Assembly: GCF_900177745.1 (NCBI RefSeq) | Contig: NZ_FXAR01000002.1 | Location: forward strand, 268,917-332,916 | Length of the DNA stretch: 64,000 nucleotides | Source: Corynebacterium pollutisoli | Lineage (GTDB): Bacteria > Actinomycetota > Actinomycetes > Mycobacteriales > Mycobacteriaceae | Direction: 5' to 3' | In this document: piece by piece, positions 63,643 through 64,000 of the stretch | Layout: each line of letters begins with the position of its first letter | How positions within the stretch are numbered: position 1 is the first letter of the stretch | Position numbers and translations under genes: made by a program | The notes under the pieces: generated by a model | Told to the model about the DNA's origin: nothing | The model's input: the letters and a program-made list of their open reading frames with translations, nothing else | Databases searched by the model: none

Positions 63643-64000
63643 CAGCGTTCCCGGTGGCATCGATTTCACTGCTGTGACCTGGGGGTTTGTGTTGTTGTGG
63701 GGTGGTGTGTAACTTTATGTGAGTCAGCGCGACCGACAACGCCCCGCAGACAGTCACTCCGAGTGGGTGGTTGGGTGTGTGTAGGCGGTAGGAAAACAGG
63801 CCCTGGCGGAATGAGATCAGTTGGGATTTGACTTCGGTCGGTTCGGTTGGTTAAGTTCGTTTCTCGTCGCTGTGAGCTTCTCCACTGTGGTGGTGTGGTT
63901 CTGGTGTGCGGTTGTTGTGTGAGAACTCAATAGTGTGCCAATGTACTTTTGTTTGTGGTTGTTGGTTGTGTGTGCTGGCTGGCTGCCTTGATGGGTGGTT
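63643..64000 (+). promoter_or_regulatory. rRNA operon promoter and leader (to window edge)
   Basis: No gene occurs here. A vegetative promoter, TTGACT (63828-63833), 18-bp spacer, TAAGTT (63852-63857), is followed by GTG/T-rich leader sequence and GAGAACTCAATAGTGTG at about 63920-63936, a sequence typical of actinobacterial rRNA leaders. The 16S gene should start beyond the right edge. Several GTGTGTG-like runs may reflect upstream activation elements. Confidence 0.7.

Overview
The window reads as a high-GC actinobacterium of the Corynebacterium group, fairly close to the chromosomal origin. Reasons: a complete trp operon with a fused trpCF and a Trp-codon leader peptide; the order ino1 - DUF5318 - ponA - GT87-like membrane protein - rpsF - ssb - rplI - dnaB known from Mycobacteriales; parS-type partition sites; many leaderless transcripts; and SOS-type boxes before DUF222/HNH genes. 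The left edge cuts an ABC permease gene. The right edge stops inside what looks like the promoter and leader of an rRNA operon.

Layout. 1-2.7 kb: MerR regulator and ABC exporter on the minus strand, with a MerR-type promoter and two parS sites inside genes. 2.7-4.0 kb: frameshifted DUF222/HNH gene. 4.0-10.9 kb: trp operon (trpL-E-G-D-CF-B-A, minus strand) with promoter, attenuator and terminator, and a third parS inside trpCF. 10.9-17.9 kb: SdpI-like protein, dicarboxylate-type symporter, MHS transporter, Rieske protein, YbaN-like protein, an unexported sialidase, a MOSC protein and a DUF4177 protein; three divergent pairs here share one symmetric -10 element. 17.9-23.5 kb: leuS, a ThDP enzyme and a second DUF222/HNH gene. 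23.6-28.3 kb: a membrane protein under copper/persulfide-type operators, TspO, quinone-oxidoreductase-like protein, VanZ, cupin and two tandem lipoproteins. 28.3-34.2 kb: two-component system divergent from an ABC exporter, winged-helix protein and two YwaF-like membrane proteins. 34.2-35.3 kb: a PaaZ remnant facing a TetR gene across a near-perfect operator. 35.5-42.4 kb: Nnr, Nei, DUF1846, TrhO, Usp and MarR. 42.5-51.5 kb: ino1 to dnaB, with a dense DnaA-box cluster before dnaB. 51.5-58.7 kb: PadR/MFS, small protein, NiaP-like MFS, copper ATPase with two chaperone-like proteins, thioredoxin. 58.8-63.6 kb: PspA-like protein, NYN protein, YtrA-like GntR regulator with its ABC transporter. 63.6-64 kb: rrn leader.

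How the parts work together. Most transcription units are short and often convergent or divergent. Regulation visible in the DNA includes Trp attenuation, an autoregulated MerR promoter, CsoR-type operators for copper genes, and TetR, PadR and GntR operators.

The strongest unexplained signal is a 13-base motif, GGCGTCGABAAGC, counted by eye 21 times on both strands, in all reading frames and beside terminators. By base composition far less than one copy is expected. A second short repeat, an 18-bp palindrome, occurs three times between genes.
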